A stretch of 64,000 bases of DNA from an uncultured Erythrobacter sp. (lineage in GTDB: Bacteria; Pseudomonadota; Alphaproteobacteria; Sphingomonadales; Sphingomonadaceae), in contig CANLZI010000002.1 in assembly GCA_947495555.1 (NCBI GenBank), positions 124,001-188,000 of the forward strand, given 5' to 3'. The notes under the pieces are model-generated. The model was not told the origin of the DNA. It did no database searches and saw nothing but the letters and a program-made list of their open reading frames with translations. This document shows positions 7,785 through 17,788 of this stretch, piece after piece (within the stretch, counting starts at the first letter, position 1; every line of letters starts with the position of its first letter). Position numbers and translations under genes: made by a program.

Positions 7785-9353
7785 ATGAATATTTGGCGGT
7801 CAATTATTGTCAGTGCGTTCGCATCGTTACTGTTGATGACCAGCCCAGCCCGCGCAGAATGGCACGAGGCCAGCAGCGATCACTTTGTCATATATTCTGA
7901 TTCAAAACCGAAAGATCTGCGTCGTTTTGCAGAGCTGCTGGAGCACTATCATGTAGCTCTAGGTCTGCTGACCGGGCGTCGGGTTCCCAAACCTAGCCCC
8001 TCCAATCGTCTCACTATTTACGTGGTTGGCAGTGAGCAGACGCTACGCAAACTCTACGGGGACAAGAATTCATCTGTAGCGGGATTTTATGTTCCCCGCG
8101 CTGGCGGATCGCGGGCATTTGTGCCTCGTGTCCGTGTAAGATCGGGCGAACCGGACTTTTCCGTTACGGTCTTGTTGCATGAATATGCCCACCATTTCCT
8201 GATCTCATCCTCGCGCCACGCCATGCCGCGTTGGTTTAGCGAAGGAGCCGCCGAATTCTTTTCTTCCGCCCGGATGCGAAAAGACGCCCTGGATATTGGG
8301 CGGCCAGCATATCACCGTGGCGCAGAGCTGGTTTATGGCGATCGGGTCACGGTTGAACAACTGATGGATCCCGAAAAATACAAGGAAGCGCATGGCAATG
8401 ATCTGGCCAGCTTTTACGGCCGTTCATGGGCTCTATACCATTATTTGTACTTTTCTGTTGAGCGCAAAGGCCAGTTGAACAGCTATTGGAACACCGTTGC
8501 ATCCGGCAGCAAGTCTATCGATGCAGCCGAGCAAGTTTTTGGGGATCTGAACAAGCTTGAAAAGGAACTGATCGCTTACCTCAACCTGCGGAAGATCTCG
8601 AGCTTCAGAATTAAGAAGACAATCCTGCCGATTGGACCGATCAATATTGTCGAGATGAGCCCTGGCATGGATGAAATGCTACCAATTATCATCCAGTCGC
8701 ACCGCGGAGTTACCGAGGAAGAAGCCTTGGAATTGCTACCCGAGGCTCAAGAAATTGCCGCTGATTTCCCCAATGATCCAGGCGTATTGGCAGCCCTGGC
8801 TGAGGCTGAGTTTGATGCTGGGAATTCTCAACAGGCAATAGAAGCGGCAGATCGGGCGATTGCAATCGACCCCGCGACAAAAGGTGCGTATATTCAGAAG
8901 GGCCTCGCGCTGTTTAAACTGGCCGAGGACGCAGAAGATGCAGATGCAGCCTTCAAGGCTGCGATGCAGCCATTTACATCTTTGAATAGGCTGGAAAACG
9001 ATCATCCACTGCCGCTGATCTACTTTTATCGCAGCTATATCCAGCGCGGCATTGAGCCATCCCAAAACGCTCGACATGCTCTCGAGCGTGCATCGGAATT
9101 GGCTCCGTTCGACCTGTCGCTCGCATTTAATGTCGGAATAATGCAGGCATCAGAAGGTAAGACAGTGCTCGCTGCATCAACGCTTGCTCCGCTTGCAGCC
9201 AACCCTCATGGTGGCGAACAGGCTGATATGGCCAAATTTCTGATCGATCAGCTGAATCAGGCAACCGAAGGGGAGCCTTTTTATCCCTCCTTCGAAGATT
9301 CAGATGAAGTCGAAGAAAGTTCTGAAGATGACAGCGATGATGCTTCGGCCTGA
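7785..9353 (+). CDS. Secreted HEXXH metallopeptidase-like protein with TPR repeats
   Basis: A 522-residue protein with a signal peptide ending at ARA-EW (about residue 24). A gluzincin-like domain carries HEYAH at 132-136 and a downstream FSEGAAEF about 20 residues later that could give the third zinc ligand, as in DUF1570-type peptidases. The C-terminal half holds about four TPR-like helices (for example AALAEAEFDAGNSQQAIEAA, DRAIAIDPATKGAYIQKGLA), and the tail is very acidic (DSDEVEESSEDDSDD). The ATG at 7785 is preferred because GGGGGC lies 5 bases upstream. It probably acts in the periplasm on a protein partner held by the TPRs; the substrate is unknown. Confidence 0.85.
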   Translation: MNIWRSIIVSAFASLLLMTSPARAEWHEASSDHFVIYSDSKPKDLRRFAELLEHYHVALGLLTGRRVPKPSPSNRLTIYVVGSEQTLRKLYGDKNSSVAGFYVPRAGGSRAFVPRVRVRSGEPDFSVTVLLHEYAHHFLISSSRHAMPRWFSEGAAEFFSSARMRKDALDIGRPAYHRGAELVYGDRVTVEQLMDPEKYKEAHGNDLASFYGRSWALYHYLYFSVERKGQLNSYWNTVASGSKSIDAAEQVFGDLNKLEKELIAYLNLRKISSFRIKKTILPIGPINIVEMSPGMDEMLPIIIQSHRGVTEEEALELLPEAQEIAADFPNDPGVLAALAEAEFDAGNSQQAIEAADRAIAIDPATKGAYIQKGLALFKLAEDAEDADAAFKAAMQPFTSLNRLENDHPLPLIYFYRSYIQRGIEPSQNARHALERASELAPFDLSLAFNVGIMQASEGKTVLAASTLAPLAANPHGGEQADMAKFLIDQLNQATEGEPFYPSFEDSDEVEESSEDDSDDASA

Positions 9354-9365
9354 CGCCTAGCTGGC

Positions 9366-9890
9366 TTACCGGCTCATCATTCCGGTGACGATTGAGCCAA
9401 GGATACCGCCCAATGCGCCGCCACCTGCTGCGCCGCCTTGCTGTCCACCGCCTGTCGCTTGCTTGGCCATATAGCCGGTAATTGCCATAGCCAGGATCGG
9501 CAGCATCTTCTTCAAGATGCCTTCGTCGATACCGGTCATTGCGGCCACTTCGCCCGCGACAGAGCGGCTAACATCTTTGCTGCCAAAGATATTGCCCAGA
9601 ATGTCGTTGCCTTGATTGACCGGTGTCGGGCTTTGGCCAAGCACCGCGTCAAGCAAGCCGCCGCCAAGACCGCCCGCGCTTCCACCACCCAGCACTGCGC
9701 CAGCCAAACTGCCCAAGCCGCCCAGCGGATCAGGCGTGCTGTTGCCACCCGTCGCGCTGCGGCCCATGCCGGCAACAATCGCGGGCAACAATGCCCCGGC
9801 AGCCATTTTCGCGGTCTGTTGATCGATGTTCAGCTCGCGCGCCATACTATCGATGACACCGGTACTCTGAAGCATTTGGGCTAGGCTCAT
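9366..9890 (-). CDS. DUF937 domain protein (YidB-like)
   Basis: A 174-residue protein starting MSLAQMLQSTGVIDSMAREL, then QQTAKMAAGALLPAIVAGM, typical of DUF937. The central and C-terminal parts are very Gly/Ala-rich, with a second helical unit SVAGEVAAMTGIDEGILKKM followed by LPILAMAITGYMAKQ. AGGAGA precedes the ATG. DUF937 proteins are small bundle-forming proteins of unknown role. It is convergent with the HEXXH-TPR gene, whose stop is only 12 bases away. Confidence 0.87.
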   Translation of the reverse strand: MSLAQMLQSTGVIDSMARELNIDQQTAKMAAGALLPAIVAGMGRSATGGNSTPDPLGGLGSLAGAVLGGGSAGGLGGGLLDAVLGQSPTPVNQGNDILGNIFGSKDVSRSVAGEVAAMTGIDEGILKKMLPILAMAITGYMAKQATGGGQQGGAAGGGALGGILGSIVTGMMSR

Positions 9891-9939
9891 TCTTATCTCT
9901 CCTAATCAGATGGATCCAATCCTAGACCTATCGCCGGCA

Positions 9940-9981
9940 AAGAAAAAGCCCCGCTCCCGCCAATCGGGCCGGACGGAGCTT
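9940..9981 (-). terminator. Probable intrinsic terminator of pckA
   Basis: Read on the minus strand, AAGCTCCG (9981-9974) pairs with CGGGGCTT (9953-9946), with an inner CCCG/CGGG stem, and is followed by TTTTTCTTT. It lies about 30-70 bases after the pckA stop. The inner part of the stem is imperfect. Confidence 0.6.
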
Positions 9982-10010
9982 CCTCTTGAAATTGCGATGC
10001 CTTGGGTTGG

Positions 10011-11615
<1,605 letters not shown>

Positions 11616-11867
11616 GCAATTCTCCTGCGATGAGACATAAAGACACTCGAATTTCCGATGGCTTGAACCGCAATGCCAGCATCAAAAATGCCGAGCGCAG
11701 TATTACAGCGCAAGAATCACTGTTGCATACGATTGCACAAGCCCGAGCCATCCGCATAGAAGGGCCGCCAAACTGCGTCAAATCTCAGCAGCCGGTTTGC
11801 CACTATTTGTTGGCTATATAAGGCCACGCGTTGTTTCCCTATCAGCTTCGCGCTAATCAGCAGACTT

Positions 11868-12671
11868 ATGGAACAAAGCTCTCGTATGGCTGATGCTGCA
11901 GTTAGCAGCGGAGACACTGAAACGGATAAAACCGATCCCTTTGTCGTGGCTTTGGTTGATGATGATCGCAACATCCTGACCACAGTCTCGATCGCATTGC
12001 AGGCCGAAGGCTTCACCACCCGGGTCTATTCGGACGGTATTTCGGCATTGAAAGCCCTCATCGAAAATCCGCCTGACTTGGCCGTGTTCGATATCAAGAT
12101 GCCGGAAATGGATGGGCTCACTTTGCTGCGCAAGCTGCGCGAACATTCAAGCCTGCCAGTGATTTTCCTAACCAGTAAAGATGACGAGCAGGACGAGGAA
12201 ATCGGCTTGGAATTGGGTGCGGATGATTACATCTCCAAGCCATTCAGTCTGAGGCTTTTGGTGGCCCGCATCCGGGCTATTTTACGCCGCGCGGATCCGG
12301 GTGGCGACCAGAGTGAACAATCCAACAGACCAGGCGGCTTGGACGCTGCCGAGATCGAGCCAGCCAACCCTAGCCTGACACGCGGACGTCTATTTATGGA
12401 TCCTGCCCGCCACCAGATCAGCTGGGATGGCAAGCCAGTCTCTCTGACCGTCACGGAATTTTTGATCCTTGAGGCGTTGGCAACCCGCCCTGGCGTAATC
12501 AAAAGTCGCAATCAATTGATGGATGCGGCCTATCCTGACGATGTGTTTGTGGATGATCGCACCGTAGACAGTCACATCAAACGGATGCGCCGCAAGTTCC
12601 GATTGGTCGACGGCGAATTTGCTGCAATCGATACACTTTACGGGGCAGGCTACAGCTTCACCGATGGCTGA
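11868..12671 (+). CDS. chvI: Response regulator ChvI, OmpR family
   Basis: A 267-residue two-component regulator. The receiver has the acidic pocket VDDDR, the phosphoacceptor Asp75 in [11 protein letters not shown], and TSK plus KPF switch residues. A C-terminal winged helix (about 165-265) follows a polar linker and includes [14 protein letters not shown] and the wing YGAGYSF. Its start and end agree with the ChvI family except for about 20 extra N-terminal residues; an ATG at 11886 is an alternative start. It pairs with the kinase that overlaps its stop by 8 bases. The known role in alphaproteobacteria is envelope and acid sensing and control of central carbon genes. Confidence 0.94.
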   Translation: MEQSSRMADAAVSSGDTETDKTDPFVVALVDDDRNILTTVSIALQAEGFTTRVYSDGISALKALIENPPDLAVFDIKMPEMDGLTLLRKLREHSSLPVIFLTSKDDEQDEEIGLELGADDYISKPFSLRLLVARIRAILRRADPGGDQSEQSNRPGGLDAAEIEPANPSLTRGRLFMDPARHQISWDGKPVSLTVTEFLILEALATRPGVIKSRNQLMDAAYPDDVFVDDRTVDSHIKRMRRKFRLVDGEFAAIDTLYGAGYSFTDG

Positions 12672-14232
12672 ACACACGCCCCATGGCCGTTTCAAGAGCG
12701 AGTCAGGCAAGGTCAGCTGGCTGGGCCGACTGTCGCTTACCTCGCGTATATTGGCGGTGAATATCTTGCCGTTGGCACTGCTGGGCGGCGGAATATTCTA
12801 CCTCGATTCCTATCGCAGCCAATTGCTAGATGAACGCTATAAACTCGCGCGGATCGAGGCCCAGATTACGGCAGAGGCCTTGGCCGGCGCGTCGCGCAAC
12901 CGGCAAGAGGCCCTGCTGATCCAGATCGGCAAGGAACAGCGCATGCGTCTGCGCATGTTCGACAGCGAAGGAAATCTGTGGGCGGACAGTTTCGCCTTGG
13001 ATGAACCTGCGTTCGAATTTGCCGATCCCAATACTCAAGGGTGGGAGCAGGATTTTGCTCGCGCGCTTGATCGCGGCCTGGATAGCATTGTTGGTGCAGA
13101 AGTGGTGCCAGAATTCTTTGAACCAGAATCCAGCCTGGCCGATGCTTGGCCCATTCTGATCCGCACAAGAGATGAAGGCGTTAGCCAGATCGAATTGAGC
13201 CAGGCGCCCGATCGCACGCCGGTGATTACCGCTGCTGCACCTGTGGGACTGCTCGGTTCGACTTTGATGACAACCCGCAATGCCGTCGACATCACCGAAT
13301 CCGTTCGAGCCGCTCGCCAGACATTGGGCATAGCGGTTCTGCTGGTCTTGCTGGCATCGATATTATTGTCGCTCTTCCTCGCCCGAACGATTGTCATGCC
13401 GCTGCGCGAACTGGCATCGGCAGCGGTCAAGGTGCGCCAAGGCCGCGATCGCACGGTCGAGGTCCCTCGACTGCCTGAACGACATGACGAGATTGGTCTG
13501 CTGGCGCGCTCTGTCTCCGACATGACCTCGGGATTGCGCAATCGGATCGATGCGGTCGATCATTTCGCTGCTGATGTCGCGCATGAGATCAAGAATCCGC
13601 TCGCCAGCCTGCGCAGCGCCATCGAATCTCTGCCCAAGGTTCAGGATCCTGAACTGCGCAGCAAGCTGACCGATATTGCGACCCATGATGTGCGCCGGAT
13701 CGATCGCTTGGTGAGCGAAATTTCCGATGCCAGCCGGATCGACTCTGAAATGTCCCGTGCAACGTTGGAGGACATTGATCTCAGCAAGTTGGTGCAAGCG
13801 ATTATAGGCTTGCGCGAAGACCGGGCAGAAAACCCTGACAACCGGATCAGCCTTGCGACGAGCGGCTATCCACCCATCGTGACTGGTGTTGGCACCCGGC
13901 TGGAACGCGTTATCGAAAACCTGTTGGACAACGCAGCTTCCTTCTCTCCGGAAGACACTCAAATCGCGGTCGCAATCGACAATGACGGTCAGCATGTCAC
14001 TTTGACCATCTGCGATGGTGGGCCTGGCATTCCTGCTGAAGCGCGGGAAAAGGTGTTCACCCGGTTCCACTCGGTCCGCCCCAATGCCGAAGACTTTGGC
14101 CAGCACAGCGGACTGGGACTAGCCATCGCCAGAACCATTGCCGAGGCCCATGATGGCACATTGGACGCGCAGGATCGTCCGGACGGGAAACCGGGCGCCT
14201 GCCTTTGCCTGCGCCTGCCGACCGCTGAATGA
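12664..14232 (+). CDS. chvG: Sensor histidine kinase ChvG (ExoS-like)
   Basis: A 522-residue membrane kinase. TM1 (about 29-50) and TM2 (about 222-246) flank a periplasmic sensor domain; then come HAMP ([16 protein letters not shown]), the H-box [14 protein letters not shown] with the phosphorylated His, and ATPase motifs NLLDNA, DGGPGIP and GLGLAIA. The ATG at 12664 overlaps the end of chvI. It phosphorylates ChvI. In rhizobia ChvG is held off by the periplasmic ExoR, which is not in this window. Its stop overlaps the hprK start as ATGA, so kinase and PTS regulators are translated from one message. Confidence 0.94.
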   Translation: MAEHTPHGRFKSESGKVSWLGRLSLTSRILAVNILPLALLGGGIFYLDSYRSQLLDERYKLARIEAQITAEALAGASRNRQEALLIQIGKEQRMRLRMFDSEGNLWADSFALDEPAFEFADPNTQGWEQDFARALDRGLDSIVGAEVVPEFFEPESSLADAWPILIRTRDEGVSQIELSQAPDRTPVITAAAPVGLLGSTLMTTRNAVDITESVRAARQTLGIAVLLVLLASILLSLFLARTIVMPLRELASAAVKVRQGRDRTVEVPRLPERHDEIGLLARSVSDMTSGLRNRIDAVDHFAADVAHEIKNPLASLRSAIESLPKVQDPELRSKLTDIATHDVRRIDRLVSEISDASRIDSEMSRATLEDIDLSKLVQAIIGLREDRAENPDNRISLATSGYPPIVTGVGTRLERVIENLLDNAASFSPEDTQIAVAIDNDGQHVTLTICDGGPGIPAEAREKVFTRFHSVRPNAEDFGQHSGLGLAIARTIAEAHDGTLDAQDRPDGKPGACLCLRLPTAE

Positions 14233-14663
14233 GCAGCGACACCATCTTGATCCAAGCCAGCGCGGTTGCGATTGAAGGCATCACCGTAATGATAGAAGGC
14301 GCGCCGGGCTCTGGTAAATCCAGCCTAGCGCTCGCCCTGATTGATCGCGGCGCTGACCTAATTGGAGATGATGGCGTGCAATTGCAGCGCGCAGGGCAAA
14401 ACATTGTCGCCAAACCGCCTCCCAACATCGAAGGCAAGCTGGAAATCCGCAACATCGGCATTGTCGAAATGCCCGCTGTGTCCGCGCCTTTGGGCCTGAT
14501 CCTATCCTTGACCCCTGATGCGCCGCGCTTTCCCGAAACATTAGAGCAGCGGGCAATTTTGGGCATCAACATTCCGGTGTTGGCGTTTTCCCCAGGCGAT
14601 GCGGTTCAGGCTCTGCGCGCAGAATGGGCGTTAAAGATGCACGGTATTCAGCCGCATGATTAG
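14229..14663 (+). CDS. hprK: HPr kinase/phosphorylase, short alphaproteobacterial form
   Basis: At 144 residues this contains only the catalytic domain: the P-loop GAPGSGKSS and the HprK signature LEIRNIGIVEMP. The N-terminal domain of Firmicute HprK (full length about 310 residues) is absent, as usual in alphaproteobacteria. It would phosphorylate HPr on a serine (Ser50 of the HPr encoded here), adjusting flow through the nitrogen-type or regulatory PTS. The ATG overlaps the chvG stop, and rapZ follows after 48 bases. Confidence 0.93.
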   Translation: MSSDTILIQASAVAIEGITVMIEGAPGSGKSSLALALIDRGADLIGDDGVQLQRAGQNIVAKPPPNIEGKLEIRNIGIVEMPAVSAPLGLILSLTPDAPRFPETLEQRAILGINIPVLAFSPGDAVQALRAEWALKMHGIQPHD

Positions 14664-14711
14664 CGCACAAACCCCCTTCCCCAACGGCCATCATCGGCGC
14701 ACAAGGCTGCG

Positions 14712-15644
14712 ATGAGCGAGGCACCATCCGGCGATTCTCCCGCACCAGCGGAGACAAGCAAACAGCGCGTGCTGCTTGTCACCGGCTTGGCGGGTGCAGG
14801 CAAGACCACCGCTTTGCAGGTGCTGGAAGATCTGGGCTGGGAAACCATCGACAATTTTCCGGTCCGGCTGCTGCGGGGCCTGATCTCGCGCCCCCAGCAC
14901 CAGCAGGCTCCGCTAGCGATCGGGTTTGATTCACGAACACGCGGGTTTGTGCCGCAGAAGATCATCGAGATTGTCGAGCACCTTACCCGCCGCGATGATC
15001 TCTCGGTATCGACCCTGTTCATCGATTGTAGCTCGGGCGAGCTGGAGCGCCGTTATAATGAGACGCGGCGACGCCATCCCATGGCCAATGACCGGCCGCT
15101 GCAAGAAGGCATTCGGGCAGAGCGCGAGTTGCTGGGCCCTTTGCGGAATTGGGCCGATCTGGTGGTCGATACCAGCGAGCTCACCTCAAACGAGCTGCAG
15201 CAGCATGTGCGCACCCTGTTTGGCGACGAGCAATCCAATCCGATGACAATCACCATCTCCAGCTTTGGATTTGCCCGTGGGATGCCTCCGCTGGCCGATC
15301 TGGTGTTCGACATGCGCTTTCTCGACAATCCACACTGGGTCCCGGAATTGCGCGAGCAGACCGGTATGGACGAGCCCGTGGGCGAGCATATCCGCCGTGA
15401 CCCCGCCTTTGCAGAGAGTTTCGAGCGCATTCGCGATCTGCTGCTCACCCTGCTGCCGCGCTATGATGCGCAGGGCAAAAGTTATGTCCATATCGCCTTT
15501 GGCTGCACCGGAGGCAGGCACCGATCGGTGTTTACTGCGGAACAAATGGCCCAAGGCTTGCGAAGCGCAGGATTTTCGCCCACTGTCCGGCACCGCAATC
15601 TGGGATCGCGCATCACCGATGAAATAGAGGGGATAAAGCGTTGA
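14712..15644 (+). CDS. rapZ: RNase adapter protein RapZ (YvcJ family)
   Basis: A 310-residue P-loop protein: Walker A GLAGAGKTT near residue 25, IDFDS-like GFDSRTRGF, and the C-terminal GCTGGRHRSVF motif that in RapZ belongs to the metabolite- and RNA-binding domain. In E. coli RapZ hands the GlmZ sRNA to RNase E and binds glucosamine-6-phosphate. In alphaproteobacteria the RNA partner is unknown, although the position inside the PTS regulatory cluster is conserved. Length and motifs are normal. Confidence 0.94.
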   Translation: MSEAPSGDSPAPAETSKQRVLLVTGLAGAGKTTALQVLEDLGWETIDNFPVRLLRGLISRPQHQQAPLAIGFDSRTRGFVPQKIIEIVEHLTRRDDLSVSTLFIDCSSGELERRYNETRRRHPMANDRPLQEGIRAERELLGPLRNWADLVVDTSELTSNELQQHVRTLFGDEQSNPMTITISSFGFARGMPPLADLVFDMRFLDNPHWVPELREQTGMDEPVGEHIRRDPAFAESFERIRDLLLTLLPRYDAQGKSYVHIAFGCTGGRHRSVFTAEQMAQGLRSAGFSPTVRHRNLGSRITDEIEGIKR

Positions 15645-15705
15645 ATATCCAGAAGAAACAATCATGGCTTTGCGCCGCAGGAAACAACGGAATCAGCTTC
15701 TTCTC

Positions 15706-16131
15706 ATGATCGGTTTGATCTTGGTCACTCATGGCCGCCTTGCGGACCAATTTATCGACGCGATGGAACACGTCGTGGGGCCGCAAGATGCGGTTGCAGC
15801 GATTTGCATTGGTCCCAATGACGATATGGAGCAGCGTCGCGGTGAAATCGCCGCTGCGATCGGCTCGGTCGATCAGGGCCAAGGCGTTATAATTCTGACC
15901 GATTTGTTTGGCGGCACGCCGTCCAATCTCGCCATATCTCTGCTCGATGCGGGCAAGGTGGAGGTAATTGCTGGGATCAATCTGCCCATGCTGATCCGCC
16001 TGGCTGGCGCGCGCAAATCCATGAGCGTAGTTGATGCGGTAGAGGCCGCTCAGACCGCCGGGCGCAATTACATCACGGTCGCCAGTGAGTTTTTGGGCCA
16101 TAGCGAAAGCCCCAAGCGGGCCAAGGCATGA
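15706..16131 (+). CDS. PTS EIIA component, mannose family (EIIA-Man/PtsM-like)
   Basis: From the ATG at 15706 the protein has 141 residues and begins MIGLILVTHGRLADQF, the family's conserved start, with the phosphorylated His9. An ATG at 15664 would add 14 basic residues and cannot be excluded. Other family segments are ILTDLFGGTPSN and the C-terminal helix. There is no EIIB, EIIC or EIID gene nearby, so it probably acts as a regulatory phosphate acceptor rather than in sugar uptake. The stop overlaps the HPr start as ATGA. Confidence 0.9.
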   Translation: MIGLILVTHGRLADQFIDAMEHVVGPQDAVAAICIGPNDDMEQRRGEIAAAIGSVDQGQGVIILTDLFGGTPSNLAISLLDAGKVEVIAGINLPMLIRLAGARKSMSVVDAVEAAQTAGRNYITVASEFLGHSESPKRAKA

Positions 16132-16406
16132 CCGAGCAGCGCCGCACAGTTACGATCGTCAATAAGCGCGGGCTTCACGCCCGCGCCAGCGCCAAATTTG
16201 TCGGTATAGTTAGCGCTCTGCCCGATGGGGTCTCGGTCAAAGTGGCCAAGGGTGGCAATCAAGCGGCCGGCGGTTCCATCCTCGGCCTGATGATGCTGGG
16301 CGCAGCCAAAGGTGACGAGGTTGAGCTGATTGTTGCAGGCGACAATGCCGAGGCCGTCATGGCCGAGGTTGCTGCTGTGGTTGAAGACGGCTTTGGCGAA
16401 GAGTGA
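16128..16406 (+). CDS. ptsH: Phosphocarrier protein HPr
   Basis: A 92-residue HPr with the active-site His17 in RGLHARASAKF and the regulatory serine Ser50 in GGSILGLMML, the target of HprK. Both residues are present, so the protein can receive phosphate from EI and from HprK. The ATG overlaps the stop of the EIIA gene. Enzyme I (PtsP/PtsI) is not in the window. Confidence 0.95.
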   Translation: MTEQRRTVTIVNKRGLHARASAKFVGIVSALPDGVSVKVAKGGNQAAGGSILGLMMLGAAKGDEVELIVAGDNAEAVMAEVAAVVEDGFGEE

Positions 16407-16413
16407 CGCCAGT

Positions 16414-17250
16414 TTGACCGCTCAATCTTCACCGTCTTCAGCGCCTCCAGCCCGGCGAGAAATTACCGGCTATTCCAACCCCACGGTCAAATATCTGCGC
16501 AGCCTGCGCGAGAAGAAGCATCGCAAGGCCGCAGGCGAGTTTCTGGCCGAAGGGTTGCGCCTGCTGACCGATGCGCGCGAATGCGGCTTCATTCCCAAAA
16601 CGCTGGTGCTTTCCTCGGCGCGCGATCCGCATCCCTTACTGGCCGAGATGGAGCGAGATGTGGTGGCCAATGGCGGAGAAGTGATAGAGACCTCCCCCGA
16701 TATTCTGGCCAAGATTACCGGCAAATCGAACCCGCAAGCCGTGGCTGGTGTATTTACTGAATTCGATACCGCATTGACCAGTTTGGACCGCAACCGGTCC
16801 GGCATTTGGATCGTCGCGCAGGCTTTGCGCGACCCTGGCAATCTGGGCACGATGTTGCGCACCTGCGATGCAGTGGGCGCTGGCGGGTTGGTCCTGATCG
16901 ATGATTGCGCCGATCCGTTCTCGGTTGAGGCGGTGCGCGCCAGCATGGGTGCGTTGTTCACCACCGGTATTGCGCGAGCCACTTGGGACGAGTTTTTGCC
17001 ATGGCTCCGCTCGGGAGAAGCCCAGCTTGTCGCCGCATCCTTGCGCGACGCAGTGCCCTATCGCGGCGCGCCTTATCAGGCCCCGTGCTTCATCCTTGTC
17101 GGCAATGAATCGCAGGGCCTGCCCGAGGATTACGAGGCTGCCTGCGATTTAAGAGTGACGATGCCCATGCGCGGGCGGGCAGACAGTTTAAACGCGGCCG
17201 TAGCAGGCGCGGTGCTGGCCTATGAAGTGCTCGACGGGCTCAAGTCATAG
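16414..17250 (+). CDS. SpoU/TrmH-family RNA 2'-O-methyltransferase
   Basis: A 278-residue SPOUT methyltransferase. An N-terminal substrate-binding part (NPTVKYLRSLREKKHRK) is followed by the knotted catalytic domain with motif 1 RDPGNLGTMLRTCDA, motif 2 ILVGNESQGLP and motif 3 SLNAAVAGAVLAYE. A TTG at 16414 is chosen because it follows the HPr stop by 8 bases and has GAAGAG upstream. The open frame continues further upstream inside ptsH but offers no better start. It modifies ribose in rRNA or tRNA and is RlmB-like; the exact base is unknown. It is probably co-transcribed with the PTS genes. Confidence 0.87.
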   Translation: MTAQSSPSSAPPARREITGYSNPTVKYLRSLREKKHRKAAGEFLAEGLRLLTDARECGFIPKTLVLSSARDPHPLLAEMERDVVANGGEVIETSPDILAKITGKSNPQAVAGVFTEFDTALTSLDRNRSGIWIVAQALRDPGNLGTMLRTCDAVGAGGLVLIDDCADPFSVEAVRASMGALFTTGIARATWDEFLPWLRSGEAQLVAASLRDAVPYRGAPYQAPCFILVGNESQGLPEDYEAACDLRVTMPMRGRADSLNAAVAGAVLAYEVLDGLKS

Positions 17251-17285
17251 TTTGACGCGTTTCCAACTTTACCGTTGGTCGCGGC

Positions 17286-17711
17286 TCATCCGTCGCTGCG
17301 CGGTCTCCAGATCAGCAGGATCTGCGCCGTGATAATGGCAATGGCAAAGCCAGATAGCATCCATGGATTGACATACCACTGCTCGCCCCATTCGAACTCG
17401 CCTCCCATAATACGTGCCCAGCCACGAAAATGCTGCGTGGAGGCAACGGACAGGCCGAACACCGCAAATATGGCAGCAAGATAGCGCACCAGCCAATGGC
17501 GTAGACTGGGCATCATGAACAGCAGACCCAGCAGGCCGATGACGGTCCGCTGGCTGCGGCAATAGGGGCATTTATAGACCCAATCCATCAGGTCCACCGC
17601 CCAGGTAGCCGCACACAGCAGGATCGCTGCTGCGCCAACCCACATCCGGTATCGCACCAAGATGTCCGGCACTTTGGCAAACTTCTCTGCCATAGATTGC
17701 TTATCGCTCAT
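17286..17711 (-). CDS. DsbB-like membrane protein with a single CxxC
   Basis: A 141-residue protein with four probable transmembrane helices. After TM1 comes VYKCPYCRSQRTVIGLLGLL (Cys48, Cys51), which resembles the first CxxC and following R of DsbB (CVLCIYER then a helix). The second periplasmic Cys pair of DsbB is absent: the only other Cys (residue 33) is in TM1. The segment STQHFRGWARIMGGEFEWGE would be the second loop. It could be a disulfide or quinone-linked oxidoreductase of the DsbB/VKOR style or an unrelated membrane protein. It is convergent with the SpoU gene. Confidence 0.55.
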   Translation of the reverse strand: MSDKQSMAEKFAKVPDILVRYRMWVGAAAILLCAATWAVDLMDWVYKCPYCRSQRTVIGLLGLLFMMPSLRHWLVRYLAAIFAVFGLSVASTQHFRGWARIMGGEFEWGEQWYVNPWMLSGFAIAIITAQILLIWRPRSDG

Positions 17712-17788
17712 GTCGTGTATTCCCCCACCCAGACATTAGGCGATGGGATTACCAGACGCGCCTCAATTGGCAAGTTGGCGCCACCAGA

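Noticed and set aside
11725..11738. TGCATACGATTGCA as a defined regulator site in the pckA-chvI region
   Set aside because: Two TGCA half-sites six bases apart are weak evidence, and I cannot match them to ChvI or another known regulator, so they are only mentioned under pckA.
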